Positions 1-8,871 of a DNA stretch of 64,000 nucleotides are shown one piece after another. Every line of letters starts with the position of its first letter. The first letter of the stretch is position 1. The notes beneath the pieces were generated by a model, which saw only the letters and a list, made by a program, of their open reading frames with translations, searched no databases and had not been told where the DNA came from. Source of the stretch: Serinicoccus hydrothermalis (GTDB lineage: Bacteria; Actinomycetota; Actinomycetes; Actinomycetales; Dermatophilaceae); assembly GCF_001685415.1 (NCBI RefSeq), contig NZ_CP014989.1, positions 1,178,001-1,242,000 on the forward strand, given 5' to 3'. The position numbers were made by a program, and so were the translations under genes.

Positions 1-20
1 CAGCCCCAGCTGCGGGGGGA

Positions 21-41
21 CCCGGGGGCGGAGCCCCCGGG
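21..41 (-). terminator. hairpin after paaD
   Basis: A perfect 9-bp stem (CCCGGGGGC / GCCCCCGGG) with a 3-nt loop lies 4 nt beyond the paaD stop codon on the minus strand. No T-run follows, as is common for actinobacterial hairpins. It could be a terminator or an RNA-stability element. If paaE continues leftward beyond the window edge, it would lie inside the operon. Confidence 0.5.
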
Positions 42-44
42 CGA

Positions 45-563
45 TCAGATCGTCTTGAACTCGTCGAAGGGCTCGCGGCACTCACGGCACCGGCGCAGCG
101 CCTTGCAGGCGGTGGACCCGAAGCGCGCGACCTCCTCGGTGTCGTCGGAGCCGCAGTGCGGGCACCTGACCACGCGCATCTGCAGCCCTACCGGCACCGG
201 CCCGTGGGCGCGGTCACCGGTGGGCGGGGCGATCCCGAAGCGGCGCAGCTTGGTGCGCCCCTCCTCGCTCATCCACTCGGTCGTCCAGGCCGGTGAGAGC
301 CGGGTGACGACGTCGACCGGTATGCCGTGCCGCTCGGCCGCCTCCCGCACCCCCTCCTCCATGGCGTGCATGGCGGGGCAGCCGGAGTAGGTCGGGGTGA
401 TGGTCACCCGCAGCCCGGGACGCCCGTCGACGTCGGCCCGCTCGACGTCCCGGATGACGCCGAGGTCGTCGATGGTGATGACCGGGATCTCGGGGTCGGC
501 GACGCCCCGGATCGCCCGCTCGGCGTCCTCGAGCTCGGTGTCGCGCAAGGAGAGCATCACCAC
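45..563 (-). CDS. paaD: phenylacetyl-CoA epoxidase assembly protein PaaD
   Basis: PaaD/PaaJ is a MIP18-like protein (about 170 aa) needed to mature the phenylacetyl-CoA 1,2-epoxidase. The N-terminal half carries the family pattern VADPEIPVITIDDLGVIRDV. The C-terminal third has a four-Cys zinc-ribbon-like module (CPHCG ... CRECREPF). The upstream DNA reads GTG-GTG-ATG, so the start could be at 563, 560 or 557; the GTG at 560 gives the usual 4-bp GTGA overlap with the paaC stop. It is the last gene of the visible paaABCD operon. The reductase gene paaE is not in the window. Confidence 0.93.
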   Translation of the reverse strand: MVMLSLRDTELEDAERAIRGVADPEIPVITIDDLGVIRDVERADVDGRPGLRVTITPTYSGCPAMHAMEEGVREAAERHGIPVDVVTRLSPAWTTEWMSEEGRTKLRRFGIAPPTGDRAHGPVPVGLQMRVVRCPHCGSDDTEEVARFGSTACKALRRCRECREPFDEFKTI

Positions 564-1321
564 GTCGCCCCCGGGTGGCTGCGGGCCAGGTGCTGCATCT
601 CGGCCAGCAGGTAGCCCATGACCTCGGAGTGGATCCCCTCGCGCCCGCCACGGGCATACCAGCGGGGCGGGTCGGGCATGGTGAGCGTCGCCCGCTCGAG
701 CACCTGGCCGACCGAGGCGTTGACGGCCTCGGTCAGCGTCGAGGGCAGCACCCCGATCCCCTGCTCGCTCGCCCAGCGGGCGGCGTCGTGGTCCTCGCCG
801 AGCTCGGCGACGAAGGGGTGCACGGCGACCAGGCCCTGCTGCATGCGCTCGTGGCTCTCCGGCGTGCCGTCACCGAGGCGCAGCACCCACTGCGTCGCGT
901 GGTCGCGGTGGTACTCCACCTCCTTGACCGCCTTCGCCGCGATCGCGGCGAGCGTCTCGTCGCCCGAGGTGAGCAGGGCGGCATACAGCTCGCACTGGTA
1001 GGAGGAGAACCACAGCAGGCGCGCCATCTCGTGCGCGAAGTCGCCGCGCGGCTGCTCGACGAGCTGCACGTTGCGGAACTCGCGCTCGTCGCGCAGCATC
1101 GCCAGGTCGTCCTCGTCCCGGACCGGGTCGGCCGCCTCGACCTCGCCGGCGCGGGTGAGCAGCGCCCGGGCCTGCCCGATGAGGTCCAGCCCGACGTTGC
1201 CGAGGGCCATGTCCTCCTCGATCTGCGGGGCATGGGTGAGCCAGCCACCGAGCCGCTGGGCATAGATGAGCGCGTCGTCGCCGAGCCCGAGGAGGTAGTC
1301 GACGTGGTGCTGGTCGCTCAC
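557..1321 (-). CDS. paaC: phenylacetyl-CoA epoxidase structural subunit PaaC
   Basis: PaaC is the non-catalytic ferritin-like partner of PaaA in the 1,2-phenylacetyl-CoA epoxidase. The 254-aa product matches the usual length. It opens with DYLLGLGDDALIYAQRLGGW and contains the helix ALGNVGLDLIGQARALL and the motif EVEYHRDHATQWVLRLGDGT, all typical of PaaC. The start is a GTG at 1321 whose G-T-G-A overlaps the paaB stop, indicating translational coupling. The longer open frame upstream only reads through paaB in another frame. Confidence 0.95.
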   Translation of the reverse strand: MSDQHHVDYLLGLGDDALIYAQRLGGWLTHAPQIEEDMALGNVGLDLIGQARALLTRAGEVEAADPVRDEDDLAMLRDEREFRNVQLVEQPRGDFAHEMARLLWFSSYQCELYAALLTSGDETLAAIAAKAVKEVEYHRDHATQWVLRLGDGTPESHERMQQGLVAVHPFVAELGEDHDAARWASEQGIGVLPSTLTEAVNASVGQVLERATLTMPDPPRWYARGGREGIHSEVMGYLLAEMQHLARSHPGATW

Positions 1322-1605
1322 AGGTACTCCACGTCCTCCGGCACGTCGTAGAACGTGGGGTGGCGGTAGACCTTGTCCGCGGCCGGGTCGAAGAAGCTGT
1401 CGCGCTCGTCCGGGCTCGAGGCGGTGATGTCGCTGGAGGCGACGACCCAGATCGACACGCCCTCCTGACGCCGGGTGTAGAGGTCGCGCGCGTTGCGCAG
1501 CGCCATCTGGGCGTCCGGTGCGTGCAGCGATCCCGCGTGCACGTGCGACAGCCCGCGCTTGGCGCGCACGAAGACCTCCCAGAGCGGCCAGCCGGCGGTC
1601 GTCAT
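1318..1605 (-). CDS. paaB: phenylacetyl-CoA epoxidase subunit PaaB
   Basis: This is a 95-aa protein of the PaaB family, the small subunit that holds the PaaAC subcomplexes together. Family marks are [20 protein letters not shown] at the N-terminus, then [18 protein letters not shown] and a C-terminal [17 protein letters not shown]. The ATG at 1605 overlaps the paaA stop by 4 bp (ATGA), and the stop overlaps paaC. Such tight packing implies one transcript and stoichiometric translation. Confidence 0.96.
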   Translation of the reverse strand: MTTAGWPLWEVFVRAKRGLSHVHAGSLHAPDAQMALRNARDLYTRRQEGVSIWVVASSDITASSPDERDSFFDPAADKVYRHPTFYDVPEDVEYL

Positions 1606-2630
1606 GCGACCTCCTGCGCGGCCTGCTTGTCGGCATACGCCGCCGCGGCCTCGCGCACCCACGCGCCGTCCTCGTGCGCCTCGACCCGGGTGCGGATCCG
1701 CTGCTCGTTGCAGGGCCCGTCGCCCTTGAGGACGCGCCAGAACTCGTCCCAGTCGATGTCGCCGAAGTCCCAGTGCCCGCGCTCCTCGTTCCATCTGAGG
1801 TCCGGGTCGGGCAGCGTGATCCCCAGCTTCTGGGCCTGCGGGACGGTCATGTCGATGAACTTCTGCCGCAGGTCGTCGTTGGAGAACCGCTTGATCCCCC
1901 ACGCCATGCTCTGCGCGGTATGCCCGTTGCTGGCGGCCTCGCCCGAGTCCGGGGGGCCGAACATCATGAGCGCCGGCCACCACCACCGGTCGGCGGCGTC
2001 CTGCGCCATGGCCTTCTGCTCCTCGGTGCCGCGGGCGAGCGTCCAGAGGATCTCGAAGCCCTGGCGCTGGTGGAAGGACTCCTCCTTGCACACGCGGATC
2101 ATCGCGCGGGCGTAGGGGCCGTAGGAGCAGCGGCACAGCGGCACCTGGTTCATGATCGCGGCACCGTCGACGAGCCAGCCGATCGCGCCCGCGTCCGCCC
2201 AGGTGAGGGTCGGGTAGTTGAAGATCGAGGAGTACTTCTGCTTGCCCTGGTGCAGCTTGTCGAGCAGCTCGGAGCGGTCCACGCCGAGGGTCTCGGCGGC
2301 GGAGTAGAGGTAGAGCCCGTGGCCGGCCTCGTCCTGCACCTTGGCCATGAGGATCGCCTTGCGCCGCAGGCTCGGCGCACGCGAGATCCAGTTGGCCTCC
2401 GGCTGCATCCCGATGATCTCGGAGTGCGCGTGCTGCGCCATCTGCCGGATGAGCGTCGTGCGGTAGGCCTCGGGCATGGCGTCGCGCGGCTCGACCCGCT
2501 GGTCGTCCTCGACGAGCCCGTCGAAGTAGGCGGCGAGCGCCTCGGTGTAGTCCTCCGTCTCGGCCGCGTTGAGCGGCGAGGGGCGCGTGGCGGTGTCGGT
2601 GCCGGGCTGGCCGAAGTCGTTGCCGTACAT
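1602..2630 (-). CDS. paaA: phenylacetyl-CoA 1,2-epoxidase catalytic subunit PaaA
   Basis: PaaA is the di-iron oxygenase subunit that epoxidises the phenylacetyl-CoA ring in the aerobic phenylacetate pathway. The 342-aa protein has the family length. Visible metal-ligand context includes [16 protein letters not shown] and [16 protein letters not shown] (E-x2-H type ligands), plus [16 protein letters not shown]. It starts the operon and is read away from a GNAT gene across a roughly 90-bp divergent region. The ATG at 2630 gives the expected MYGNDF-like N-terminus. Confidence 0.97.
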   Translation of the reverse strand: MYGNDFGQPGTDTATRPSPLNAAETEDYTEALAAYFDGLVEDDQRVEPRDAMPEAYRTTLIRQMAQHAHSEIIGMQPEANWISRAPSLRRKAILMAKVQDEAGHGLYLYSAAETLGVDRSELLDKLHQGKQKYSSIFNYPTLTWADAGAIGWLVDGAAIMNQVPLCRCSYGPYARAMIRVCKEESFHQRQGFEILWTLARGTEEQKAMAQDAADRWWWPALMMFGPPDSGEAASNGHTAQSMAWGIKRFSNDDLRQKFIDMTVPQAQKLGITLPDPDLRWNEERGHWDFGDIDWDEFWRVLKGDGPCNEQRIRTRVEAHEDGAWVREAAAAYADKQAAQEVA

Positions 2631-2654
2631 GTCCCCAGTGTGCCAGAGATCCGC

Positions 2655-2705
2655 GACTTTGTATAACGCAACTCACGTCATTCGACGGTCGAGATGTAAC
2701 AAACC
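2655..2705. promoter_or_regulatory. divergent paaA / GNAT control region with imperfect palindrome
   Basis: The gap between paaA and the divergent GNAT gene contains TTGTATAACGCAA, an imperfect palindrome. Further on, TGTAACAAA is a partly inverted copy of the TTTGTATA half. AT-rich blocks are rare in this genome, so these stand out as promoter or operator material. A PaaR-type repressor site is possible but no regulator gene is present here. The exact -35/-10 elements cannot be fixed by eye. Confidence 0.35.
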
Positions 2706-2722
2706 TTGGGTGCGAGACTGGG

Positions 2723-3292
2723 GTGGTGAGCCATCCGCACGAGCAGGCCCCGTCGGCCGACGCCAGCGTCCGCACCGCGCGCCCCAACGACGCCCCCGCC
2801 GTCGGGCTGGTGCAGGCCTTCGTCTGGCAGCAGGAGTATGCCGGCGTCCTGGACCCCGAGGTCCTGGACGCCCTCACCGGCCCACGCTTCGCCTCGGTCT
2901 GGCGGCAGTCCCTCGAGCAGCCGCCCTCGCCGCGGCACCGGCTGCTGGTCGCCTGCGCCGGGCCGCAGGTCACGGGGTACGTCGCCGTCGGCCCCGCGGA
3001 GGACGAGCCGGGGCTCCCCGAGGGGTCCTCGGCGCTGCTGCTCGACGGCGGTGTGCACCCCGAGGCCCGCCGCGCCGGCCACGGCTCGCGGCTGCTCAAC
3101 GCGGCGGTCGACACCCTGCGGGCCGCCCACGAGGAGCTGCACGCGGTGGGCGCCTGGGTGCTGGGCGAGGCCGAGGTGACCCGCGGCTTCCTGCAGGCCG
3201 CCGGCTTCGAGCCCGACGGCGCCTACCGCGACCGGGTCGTCGCCGACGACGGCCGCACCGTCCGCGAGGTCCGCCTCGTCGCGTGGACCTGA
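2723..3292 (+). CDS. GNAT family N-acetyltransferase
   Basis: This is a 189-aa GNAT-fold protein predicted to transfer an acyl group from acyl-CoA to an amine; the substrate is unknown. The acetyl-CoA pyrophosphate-binding signature is visible as RRAGHGSRLLNA after the beta-4 strand (SSALLLDGGVHPEA), followed by a C-terminal GFEPDGAYRDR that fits the late GNAT strands. GTG at 2723 is the first usable start after the divergent promoter region. It ends 29 bp before the next plus-strand gene, so the two may be co-transcribed. Confidence 0.8.
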   Translation: MVSHPHEQAPSADASVRTARPNDAPAVGLVQAFVWQQEYAGVLDPEVLDALTGPRFASVWRQSLEQPPSPRHRLLVACAGPQVTGYVAVGPAEDEPGLPEGSSALLLDGGVHPEARRAGHGSRLLNAAVDTLRAAHEELHAVGAWVLGEAEVTRGFLQAAGFEPDGAYRDRVVADDGRTVREVRLVAWT

Positions 3293-3321
3293 GCCCGCGA
3301 GACGGACCCCGGTGACCTGAC

Positions 3322-4509
3322 GTGAACGGCCGGCTGGTGGGGGTGGACCTGGCCCGCACGCTCGCGCTGCTCGGGATGTTCGCCGCGCACCTGGCCGAGC
3401 AGGAGGGGGCCGGCCCGGGCGGGGTGAGCCCGCTGTTCCAGGTCGTCGCGGGGCGCTCCTCCGCGCTCTTCGCCGTGCTGGCCGGCGTGAGCCTGGTGCT
3501 GGCCGCCCCCCGCGAGGCGGTCCTGGCCGACCCCGGGGCATACCGGCGCCGGATCCTGGTCCGGTCGTCTCTCGTCGGCGGCCTCGGGCTCGTGCTGGGG
3601 ACGCCGAGCTCCGGGATCGCCGTCATCCTCACCTACTACGGCGTGCTCTTCTGCAGCGCCCTGCCCGTGCTGTCGTGGCGGGCCCGACCGCTGGCCCTGC
3701 TCGCCCTCGCCTGGGGGGTCGCGAGCCCGGTGGCCAGCCTGCTGCTGCGCCCGCTCCTGCCGGATCCGACGCTCGCCGTGCCCTCGCTCACGACGCTGCT
3801 CACCCAGCCGGTGCAGCTCCTGGGCGAGCTCCTCGTCACCGGCTACTACCCGGTCCTCACCTGGGCGACCTACCTCTTCGCCGGTATGGCGGTGGGCCGG
3901 GTCCTGCAGGCACGTGGCGACGGGGCCCGGGTCACCCGGCCCCTCGTCCTGGCCGGAGGTGGCCTCGCCGTCCTCGCCCTCGCGGCCTCGGCGCTGCTCA
4001 CCCGGACCGAGCAGGTCCGCACCTCGCTGCTCGCGAGCGTCGGCCTGGGCCCCGGAGACTGGGCGCTGCTCGACCACGAGCGGCGCCTCGGGTTCTACGG
4101 GGTCTTCCCCGAGGGCAGCGCGTGGTGGCTGGGCGTGTGGGCCCCGCACAGCGGCAGCGTCGTCGACCTGGCGCACACCACGGGCAGCGCGCTGCTGGTG
4201 CTCGGGTGCTGCCTGGTCCTGGTGCGCACACTCACCGCACTCCCCTGGCCGCTGCTCGCGGGGGCCGGTCGGGCGACCCTCACCCTCTACTCCGCGCACG
4301 TGATCCTGCTGGCCACGCCGCTCGGTGACGAGGGGGTCTTCGCGCGGCACACCTCGACCGGGCTGCTGGCGCACAGCCTCGTCGCGCTGCTGGTCGGGGC
4401 GGCGCTCGTCGCGGGCCACCGGCGCGGCCCGCTGGAGGCGCTGGTCGGTGGGGTGGTCAGCTCGATCCGCCCCACTTCCGCCCCAGGCGCCCCATCCTCA
4501 CCACGCTGA
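3322..4509 (+). CDS. multi-pass membrane protein with HGSNAT-like acyltransferase domain (DUF1624/DUF418 type)
   Basis: This is a 395-aa, strongly hydrophobic protein with about ten predicted membrane segments. The start RLVGVDLARTLALLGMFAAH matches the signature of the heparan-alpha-glucosaminide N-acetyltransferase-like family, in which a conserved His in the first membrane segment is catalytic. The C-terminal part (TLTLYSAHVILLATPLGD) resembles the DUF418/YeiB half. The probable role is transmembrane acyl transfer to a cell-envelope glycan, but the substrate cannot be read from sequence. The GTG start lies 29 bp after the GNAT gene. Confidence 0.75.
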   Translation: MNGRLVGVDLARTLALLGMFAAHLAEQEGAGPGGVSPLFQVVAGRSSALFAVLAGVSLVLAAPREAVLADPGAYRRRILVRSSLVGGLGLVLGTPSSGIAVILTYYGVLFCSALPVLSWRARPLALLALAWGVASPVASLLLRPLLPDPTLAVPSLTTLLTQPVQLLGELLVTGYYPVLTWATYLFAGMAVGRVLQARGDGARVTRPLVLAGGGLAVLALAASALLTRTEQVRTSLLASVGLGPGDWALLDHERRLGFYGVFPEGSAWWLGVWAPHSGSVVDLAHTTGSALLVLGCCLVLVRTLTALPWPLLAGAGRATLTLYSAHVILLATPLGDEGVFARHTSTGLLAHSLVALLVGAALVAGHRRGPLEALVGGVVSSIRPTSAPGAPSSPR

Positions 4510-4517
4510 CGACACCC

Positions 4518-4582
4518 GTTCACTTCGTGTTCACCTTGCGGTGAACTTTGCGCTACCTTAGGTGAACGGAAGATGAACGACT
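4518..4582 (+). promoter_or_regulatory. cluster of GTTCACC-type boxes (PhoP/RegX3-like)
   Basis: Two direct 11-nt units, GTTCACTTCGT (4518-4528) and GTTCACCTTGC (4529-4539), abut each other. An inverted GGTGAAC follows at 4540, and two inverted 11-nt-spaced units start at 4561 (GGTGAAC) and 4572 (GATGAAC). Direct repeats of GTTCACC with an 11-nt period are the known PHO-box architecture of Streptomyces PhoP and mycobacterial RegX3. The array directly precedes the small ORF at 4617. Assignment to a phosphate response regulator is inference. Confidence 0.55.
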
Positions 4583-4616
4583 GAGGAGACTGGCTCTCCC
4601 GGAGGAGGTGGACCCC

Positions 4617-4772
4617 ATGGCGACCGTTCGCCCGCTGCGGACCGACCCCACGCGCGCGACCCGGACCCTCACCTGGGTCCCGGTCACCGACGCCACCGGC
4701 CGCACCCGCATGGAGATGCGCTGGCACGTCGGCGCGCCCGCACCACGTATCCGCCGCAAGGCTGCTGCCTGA
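4617..4772 (+). CDS. 51-residue small basic protein of unknown function
   Basis: This short gene has a very strong ribosome-binding site (GGAGGAGGTG at 4601-4610, 6 nt before the ATG). The 51-aa product is rich in Arg and Thr (MATVRPLRTDPTRATRT) with a central WVPVTDATGRTRMEMRWHVG stretch and a basic tail (RIRRKAAA). It lies behind the GTTCACC box cluster and before a strong terminator, so it looks like a single-gene transcription unit. No recognised domain. The strong RBS, flanking regulatory DNA and terminator make it likely real. Confidence 0.65.
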   Translation: MATVRPLRTDPTRATRTLTWVPVTDATGRTRMEMRWHVGAPAPRIRRKAAA

Positions 4773-4796
4773 GGGGCAACCGGACACGACAGACGC

Positions 4797-4830
4797 AGGA
4801 AGGGCGGGCCCGAACGGGCCCGCCCTTCCT
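4797..4830. terminator. bidirectional terminator between small ORF and pnp
   Basis: A perfect 15-bp stem (4797-4811 with 4816-4830, centred on GGGCGGGCCC) with a GAAC loop lies between the convergent small ORF and pnp. It can end transcripts from both sides; each arm end is A/T-poor, typical for this genome. Confidence 0.85.
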
Positions 4831-4859
4831 CATGCGTGGTGCGGCGTCACCGCCACCGG

Positions 4860-7343
4860 TCAGTCGGCGGAGTCCCCCGACTCGGTGCCGTTGCCGCCAC
4901 CGTTGCCACCGCGACCGCGGCCACCGCGTCGGCGGCGCTGACGACGCGGGCGCTCGCCGCCCTCGTCAGCGCCCTGGTCGCCGGCGTCGTCCGTGGACTC
5001 GCCCTGCTCGGTCTGCGGGGCCCGCTCGGCCACCTCCGGCGCCTCGGCGGCGTCGGCCCGGCTGGGCTCACCGGCGTCGGCGGCGTCACCGGCCGGCTGC
5101 GCCTCGCCGCCCTGCTCCTGCGCCACGACGGCGGCCAGCGAGAGCTTGCCGCGCGGGTCGATCTCCTTGAGCTCGACCTGGACCTTCTGGCCCACGCCCA
5201 GCACGTCCTCGACCGCGTCGATGCGCTTGCCGCCGACGAGCTTGCGGATCTCGGAGATGTGCAGCAGGCCGTCCTTGCCCGGCAGCAGCGACACGAACGC
5301 CCCGAAGGTCGTGGTCTTGACCACAGTCCCGAGGAAGCGCTCGCCGATCTCCGGCATCTGCGGGTTGGCGATCGCGTTGATCGCGGCCCGGGCGGCCTCG
5401 GCCGACGGGCCGTCGGTCGCACCGATGTAGACCGTGCCGTCGTCCTCGATCGAGATGTCGGCGCCGGTGTCCTCCTGGATCTGGTTGATCATCTTGCCCT
5501 TCGGGCCGATGACCTCACCGATCTTGTCGGTGGGCACGCGGACCGAGATGACGCGCGGGGCGTAGGGGCTCATCTCGTCCGGGGCGTCGATCGCCTCGTT
5601 CATGACGTCCAGGATGTGCATCCGGGCGTCGCGGGCCTGGGTCAGCGCCCCGGCCAGGACGTCGGCGGGGATGCCGTCCAGCTTGGTGTCCAGCTGGATC
5701 GCGGTGACGAACTCCCGGGTGCCGGCGACCTTGAAGTCCATGTCGCCGAAGGCGTCCTCGGCGCCGAGGATGTCGGTGAGGGCGGCATACTGCGTCTGCC
5801 CGTCGACCTGCGCCGAGACCAGGCCCATCGCGATGCCCGCGACCGGCGCGCGCAGCGGCACACCAGCGTTGAGCAGCGACATCGTGGACGCGCAGACCGA
5901 GCCCATCGAGGTCGACCCGTTGGAGCCGAGCGCCTCGGAGACCTGCCGGATCGCGTAGGGGAACTCCTCGCGGGTCGGCAGGACCGGCATGAGGGCACGC
6001 TCGGCGAGCGCCCCGTGGCCGATCTCGCGGCGCTTCGGGGAGCCGACGCGGCCGGTCTCACCGGTCGAGTAGGGCGGGAAGTTGTAGTTGTGCATGTAGC
6101 GCTTGCGCGACACCGGGGAGAGGGTGTCGAGCTGCTGCTCCATGCGCAGCATGTTGAGCGTGGTGACGCCCATGATCTGGGTCTCGCCGCGCTCGAAGAT
6201 CGCCGAGCCGTGCGCCCGCGGGATGACCTCCACCTCGGCGGAGAGCGCGCGGATGTCCTTGAGGCCACGGCCGTCGATGCGGACCTCGTCGCGCAGGATG
6301 CGCTCGCGGATGAGCTTCTTCTGCACGGCGCGGTATGCCGCGTCCAGCTCCTTGTCGCGCCCGTGGAAGGGAGCGTCCTCGCGGTCGTCGGAGTCGCCGG
6401 CCGCGTCCCAGTGCAGGCCGAGCAGCTTCTCCTTCATCGCGACCTTGATCTCGTCGAGGCGGTCCTCGCGCTCGGCCTTGCCCGCGATCTGCAGCGCCGC
6501 GGTGAGGTCACCGGTGACGGCCTCCTCGACGGCGGTGTAGGCGTCGTCCTCGTAGTCGAGGAAGCGCGGGAACTCCTCCACCTCCTTGGCGGCGGCGGTG
6601 GCCAGCTCGGCCTGCGCCTCGCAGAGGACCTTGATGAACGTCTTGGACGCCTCCAGGCCCTGGGCGACGACCTCCTCGGTCGGGGCCTGCTTGCCCTCGC
6701 TGTTGACGAGGTCCCAGGTGGACTCGGTGGACTCGGCCTCGACCATCATGATGGCGACGTCGTCCTCGACCACGCGACCCGCGACGACCATGTCGAAGGT
6801 CGAGCGCTCGGCGTCGGAGAAGTTCGGGAAGGCGACCCACTGGCCGTCGACGAGCGACATCCGCACGCCACCGATCGGACCGCTGAAGGGCAGGCCGGAG
6901 ATCTGGGTGGAGGCGGACGCGGCGTTGATCGCGAGCACGTCGTACTGGTGGTCCGGGTCGAGCGACAGCACGGTGATGACGACCTGGACCTCGTTGCGCA
7001 GGCCCTTGGCGAAGGTCGGGCGCAGCGGGCGGTCGATCAGCCGGCAGGTGAGGATGGCGTCCGTGGACGGGCGACCCTCACGGCGGAAGAAGCTGCCCGG
7101 GATCTTGCCGAGGGCATACATCTTCTCCTCGACGTCCACCGTCAGCGGGAAGAAGTCGAAGTGGTCCTTGGGGTGCTTGCTGGCCGTGGTGGTGGACAGC
7201 AGCATCGTCTCGTCGTCGAGGTAGGCGGTGACGGAGCCGCCGGCCTGCTTGGCCAGGCGCCCGGTCTCGAACCGGACGGTGCGGGTGCCGAAGCTGCCGT
7301 TGTCGATCGTGGCTTCGGCGGCGGTGATCTCTGGACCCTCCAT
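4860..7343 (-). CDS. pnp: polyribonucleotide nucleotidyltransferase (PNPase)
   Basis: PNPase degrades RNA 3'-to-5' phosphorolytically. The 827-aa protein has two RNase PH-like domains (about 1-200 and 320-550; [19 protein letters not shown] in the second), a KH domain ([20 protein letters not shown]) and an S1 domain ([20 protein letters not shown]). A C-terminal tail of about 90 residues is acidic and then Arg/Gly-rich. The ATG at 7343 is preferred because AGGAGGG sits 4 nt upstream; an ATG 27 bp further up lacks this. It lies downstream of rpsO, the classical order. Confidence 0.98.
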   Translation of the reverse strand: MEGPEITAAEATIDNGSFGTRTVRFETGRLAKQAGGSVTAYLDDETMLLSTTTASKHPKDHFDFFPLTVDVEEKMYALGKIPGSFFRREGRPSTDAILTCRLIDRPLRPTFAKGLRNEVQVVITVLSLDPDHQYDVLAINAASASTQISGLPFSGPIGGVRMSLVDGQWVAFPNFSDAERSTFDMVVAGRVVEDDVAIMMVEAESTESTWDLVNSEGKQAPTEEVVAQGLEASKTFIKVLCEAQAELATAAAKEVEEFPRFLDYEDDAYTAVEEAVTGDLTAALQIAGKAEREDRLDEIKVAMKEKLLGLHWDAAGDSDDREDAPFHGRDKELDAAYRAVQKKLIRERILRDEVRIDGRGLKDIRALSAEVEVIPRAHGSAIFERGETQIMGVTTLNMLRMEQQLDTLSPVSRKRYMHNYNFPPYSTGETGRVGSPKRREIGHGALAERALMPVLPTREEFPYAIRQVSEALGSNGSTSMGSVCASTMSLLNAGVPLRAPVAGIAMGLVSAQVDGQTQYAALTDILGAEDAFGDMDFKVAGTREFVTAIQLDTKLDGIPADVLAGALTQARDARMHILDVMNEAIDAPDEMSPYAPRVISVRVPTDKIGEVIGPKGKMINQIQEDTGADISIEDDGTVYIGATDGPSAEAARAAINAIANPQMPEIGERFLGTVVKTTTFGAFVSLLPGKDGLLHISEIRKLVGGKRIDAVEDVLGVGQKVQVELKEIDPRGKLSLAAVVAQEQGGEAQPAGDAADAGEPSRADAAEAPEVAERAPQTEQGESTDDAGDQGADEGGERPRRQRRRRGGRGRGGNGGGNGTESGDSAD

Positions 7344-7410
7344 GGGCCCTCCTTTTCTCTTCACTCTCATCTGCAGCGGGCATCGTCGTTGTGCCCGCTG
7401 GTCGTGCAGG

Positions 7411-7465
7411 TGGAGGGTGGACCCCTCCAGACGCGAAGAAGCGGTCCCCAGTCCTGGGAACCGCT
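7411..7465 (-). terminator. two hairpins between rpsO and pnp
   Basis: On the minus strand after rpsO there are two stems: 7440-7451 with 7454-7465 (12 bp, one G-T pair, 2-nt loop) and 7411-7417 with 7423-7429 (TGGAGGG/CCCTCCA, 5-nt loop). In other bacteria the rpsO-pnp gap carries a terminator plus an RNase III processing hairpin for pnp autoregulation. The paired hairpins here are consistent with that, but processing is inferred. Confidence 0.65.
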
Positions 7466-7476
7466 CCCTGCGAGAC

Positions 7477-7746
7477 TCAGCGGCGCAGGCCGAGGCGCTT
7501 GATCAGCGACCGGTAGCGCTCGATGTCGATCTCCTCGAGGTAGCGCAGCAGCCGCTTGCGCTTGCCGACCAGCAGCAGCAGGCCGCGGCGGCTGTGGTGG
7601 TCGTGCTTGTGCTCGCGCGCGTGCTCGGTGAGCTCCTTGATGCGGGCGGTCAGCAGCGCGACCTGGACCTCGGGGGACCCGGTGTCGCCCTCGGTCGTGG
7701 CGTACTCCTTGATGATGTCCTGCTTGGCGGCAGTGTCGATCGCCAT
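7477..7746 (-). CDS. rpsO: 30S ribosomal protein S15
   Basis: S15 binds 16S rRNA early in 30S assembly. The 89-aa product is full length, with [15 protein letters not shown], the loop [20 protein letters not shown] and the C-terminal [17 protein letters not shown] all canonical. ATG at 7746 with AAGGAGT upstream fixes the start; an upstream in-frame start would add 16 atypical residues. It sits directly ahead of pnp. Confidence 0.98.
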   Translation of the reverse strand: MAIDTAAKQDIIKEYATTEGDTGSPEVQVALLTARIKELTEHAREHKHDHHSRRGLLLLVGKRKRLLRYLEEIDIERYRSLIKRLGLRR

Positions 7747-7875
7747 GGGCGACTCCTTCGTGTTGTTGCGCGGCGCCAACCCGGGCCTGTTCACCGGGGC
7801 ACTCTCGATCCGCGGCCGTCATGACGGCACTGTTCAGGTTATCAGCGGGTCGCATCCGGCCCTAATCTGCGCGGT

Positions 7876-8871
7876 ATGCCCCGCTTGCGCACCGTCTCCC
7901 CCGCCTCCCCCGGCTGGACCCGTCGGCGATCCGGGCGCGGCTTCACCTATCTGGACTCCTCCGGCGAGCGCCTGCCCGAGGAGGAGGTGGAGCGGATCAA
8001 GGCCCTGGTCATCCCTCCGGCGTGGGAGGACGTGTGGATCTGCCCGCACCCGCGGGGTCACATCCAGGCCGTCGGCACCGACGACGCCGGGCGGCGGCAG
8101 TACCTCTACCACCCGGCCTGGCGGGAGAAGCGCGACAAGATGAAGTTCGACCGGGTGCTCGCGGCGGCCGAGCGGCTGCCCGCGGCGCGACGCCGGGTGA
8201 TCCGCGACCTGGCGCAGGAGGGTATGCCGGTGGAGCGGGCCGAGGCGGTGGCGGTGCGGCTGCTGGACCTGGGCTACTTCCGGATCGGCAGCGACGTCTA
8301 CACCGATGCGCACGGCAGCTTCGGGCTGACCACGCTGGAGCGCCGCCACGTCCGGGCCCGGGGCGACGTCCTCGTCTTCCGCTTCGTGGGCAAGTCCGGG
8401 GTCGAGCACACCGTGGAGATCGACGACGCCGACGTCATCGCCGCCCTGGACCGGATGCGCCGGCGTCGGTCGGGGGCACGGCTGCTGGCCTACCAGGACG
8501 GGCGCCGCTGGATCGACCTCGACGCCGCGGCGGTCAACGTCTACCTCGACGAGCTGCTCGGCGGCGAGCTCACGGCCAAGGACTTCCGGACCTGGCACGC
8601 GACCGTGCTCGCGGCCACGTCCCTGGCGCTCTCGGAGGAGGCGGGCGACACCCAGGCCTCCCGGAAGCGGGCGGTGAAGGCCGCCGTGGAGGAGGTGGCG
8701 GCATACCTGGGCAACACGCCGACCGTCGCCCGCTCCTCCTACATCGACCCGCGCGTCATCGACCTCTACGAGCACGGCACGACGATCGCGGAGGCGGCCC
8801 GCCGGCGGCACCGCTCCCCCGCTGCCCGGACCCGCGACCTCGAGCGCGCCGTGCTAGAGATGCTGTCATGA
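7876..8871 (+). CDS. DNA topoisomerase IB (poxvirus-type)
   Basis: A 331-aa type IB topoisomerase, which relaxes supercoils through a transient 3'-phosphotyrosine. The N-terminal clamp-like domain (IPPAWEDVWICPHPRGHIQA) is followed by the catalytic domain with KDFRTWHAT (Arg/His around 238-241) and the nucleophile Tyr289 in RSSYIDPRV. This is the compact bacterial/poxvirus form. The ATG at 7876 starts 130 bp from the divergent rpsO. Its stop overlaps the next ATG, coupling it to the PIG-L gene. Confidence 0.93.
   Translation: MPRLRTVSPASPGWTRRRSGRGFTYLDSSGERLPEEEVERIKALVIPPAWEDVWICPHPRGHIQAVGTDDAGRRQYLYHPAWREKRDKMKFDRVLAAAERLPAARRRVIRDLAQEGMPVERAEAVAVRLLDLGYFRIGSDVYTDAHGSFGLTTLERRHVRARGDVLVFRFVGKSGVEHTVEIDDADVIAALDRMRRRRSGARLLAYQDGRRWIDLDAAAVNVYLDELLGGELTAKDFRTWHATVLAATSLALSEEAGDTQASRKRAVKAAVEEVAAYLGNTPTVARSSYIDPRVIDLYEHGTTIAEAARRRHRSPAARTRDLERAVLEMLS

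Noticed and set aside
4836-7502. 888-codon open frame on the plus strand opposite pnp
   Set aside because: It is the antisense shadow of pnp in a high-GC genome: composition is Ala/Arg/Leu/Val/Asp-rich without domains, while the minus strand encodes an unmistakable PNPase.
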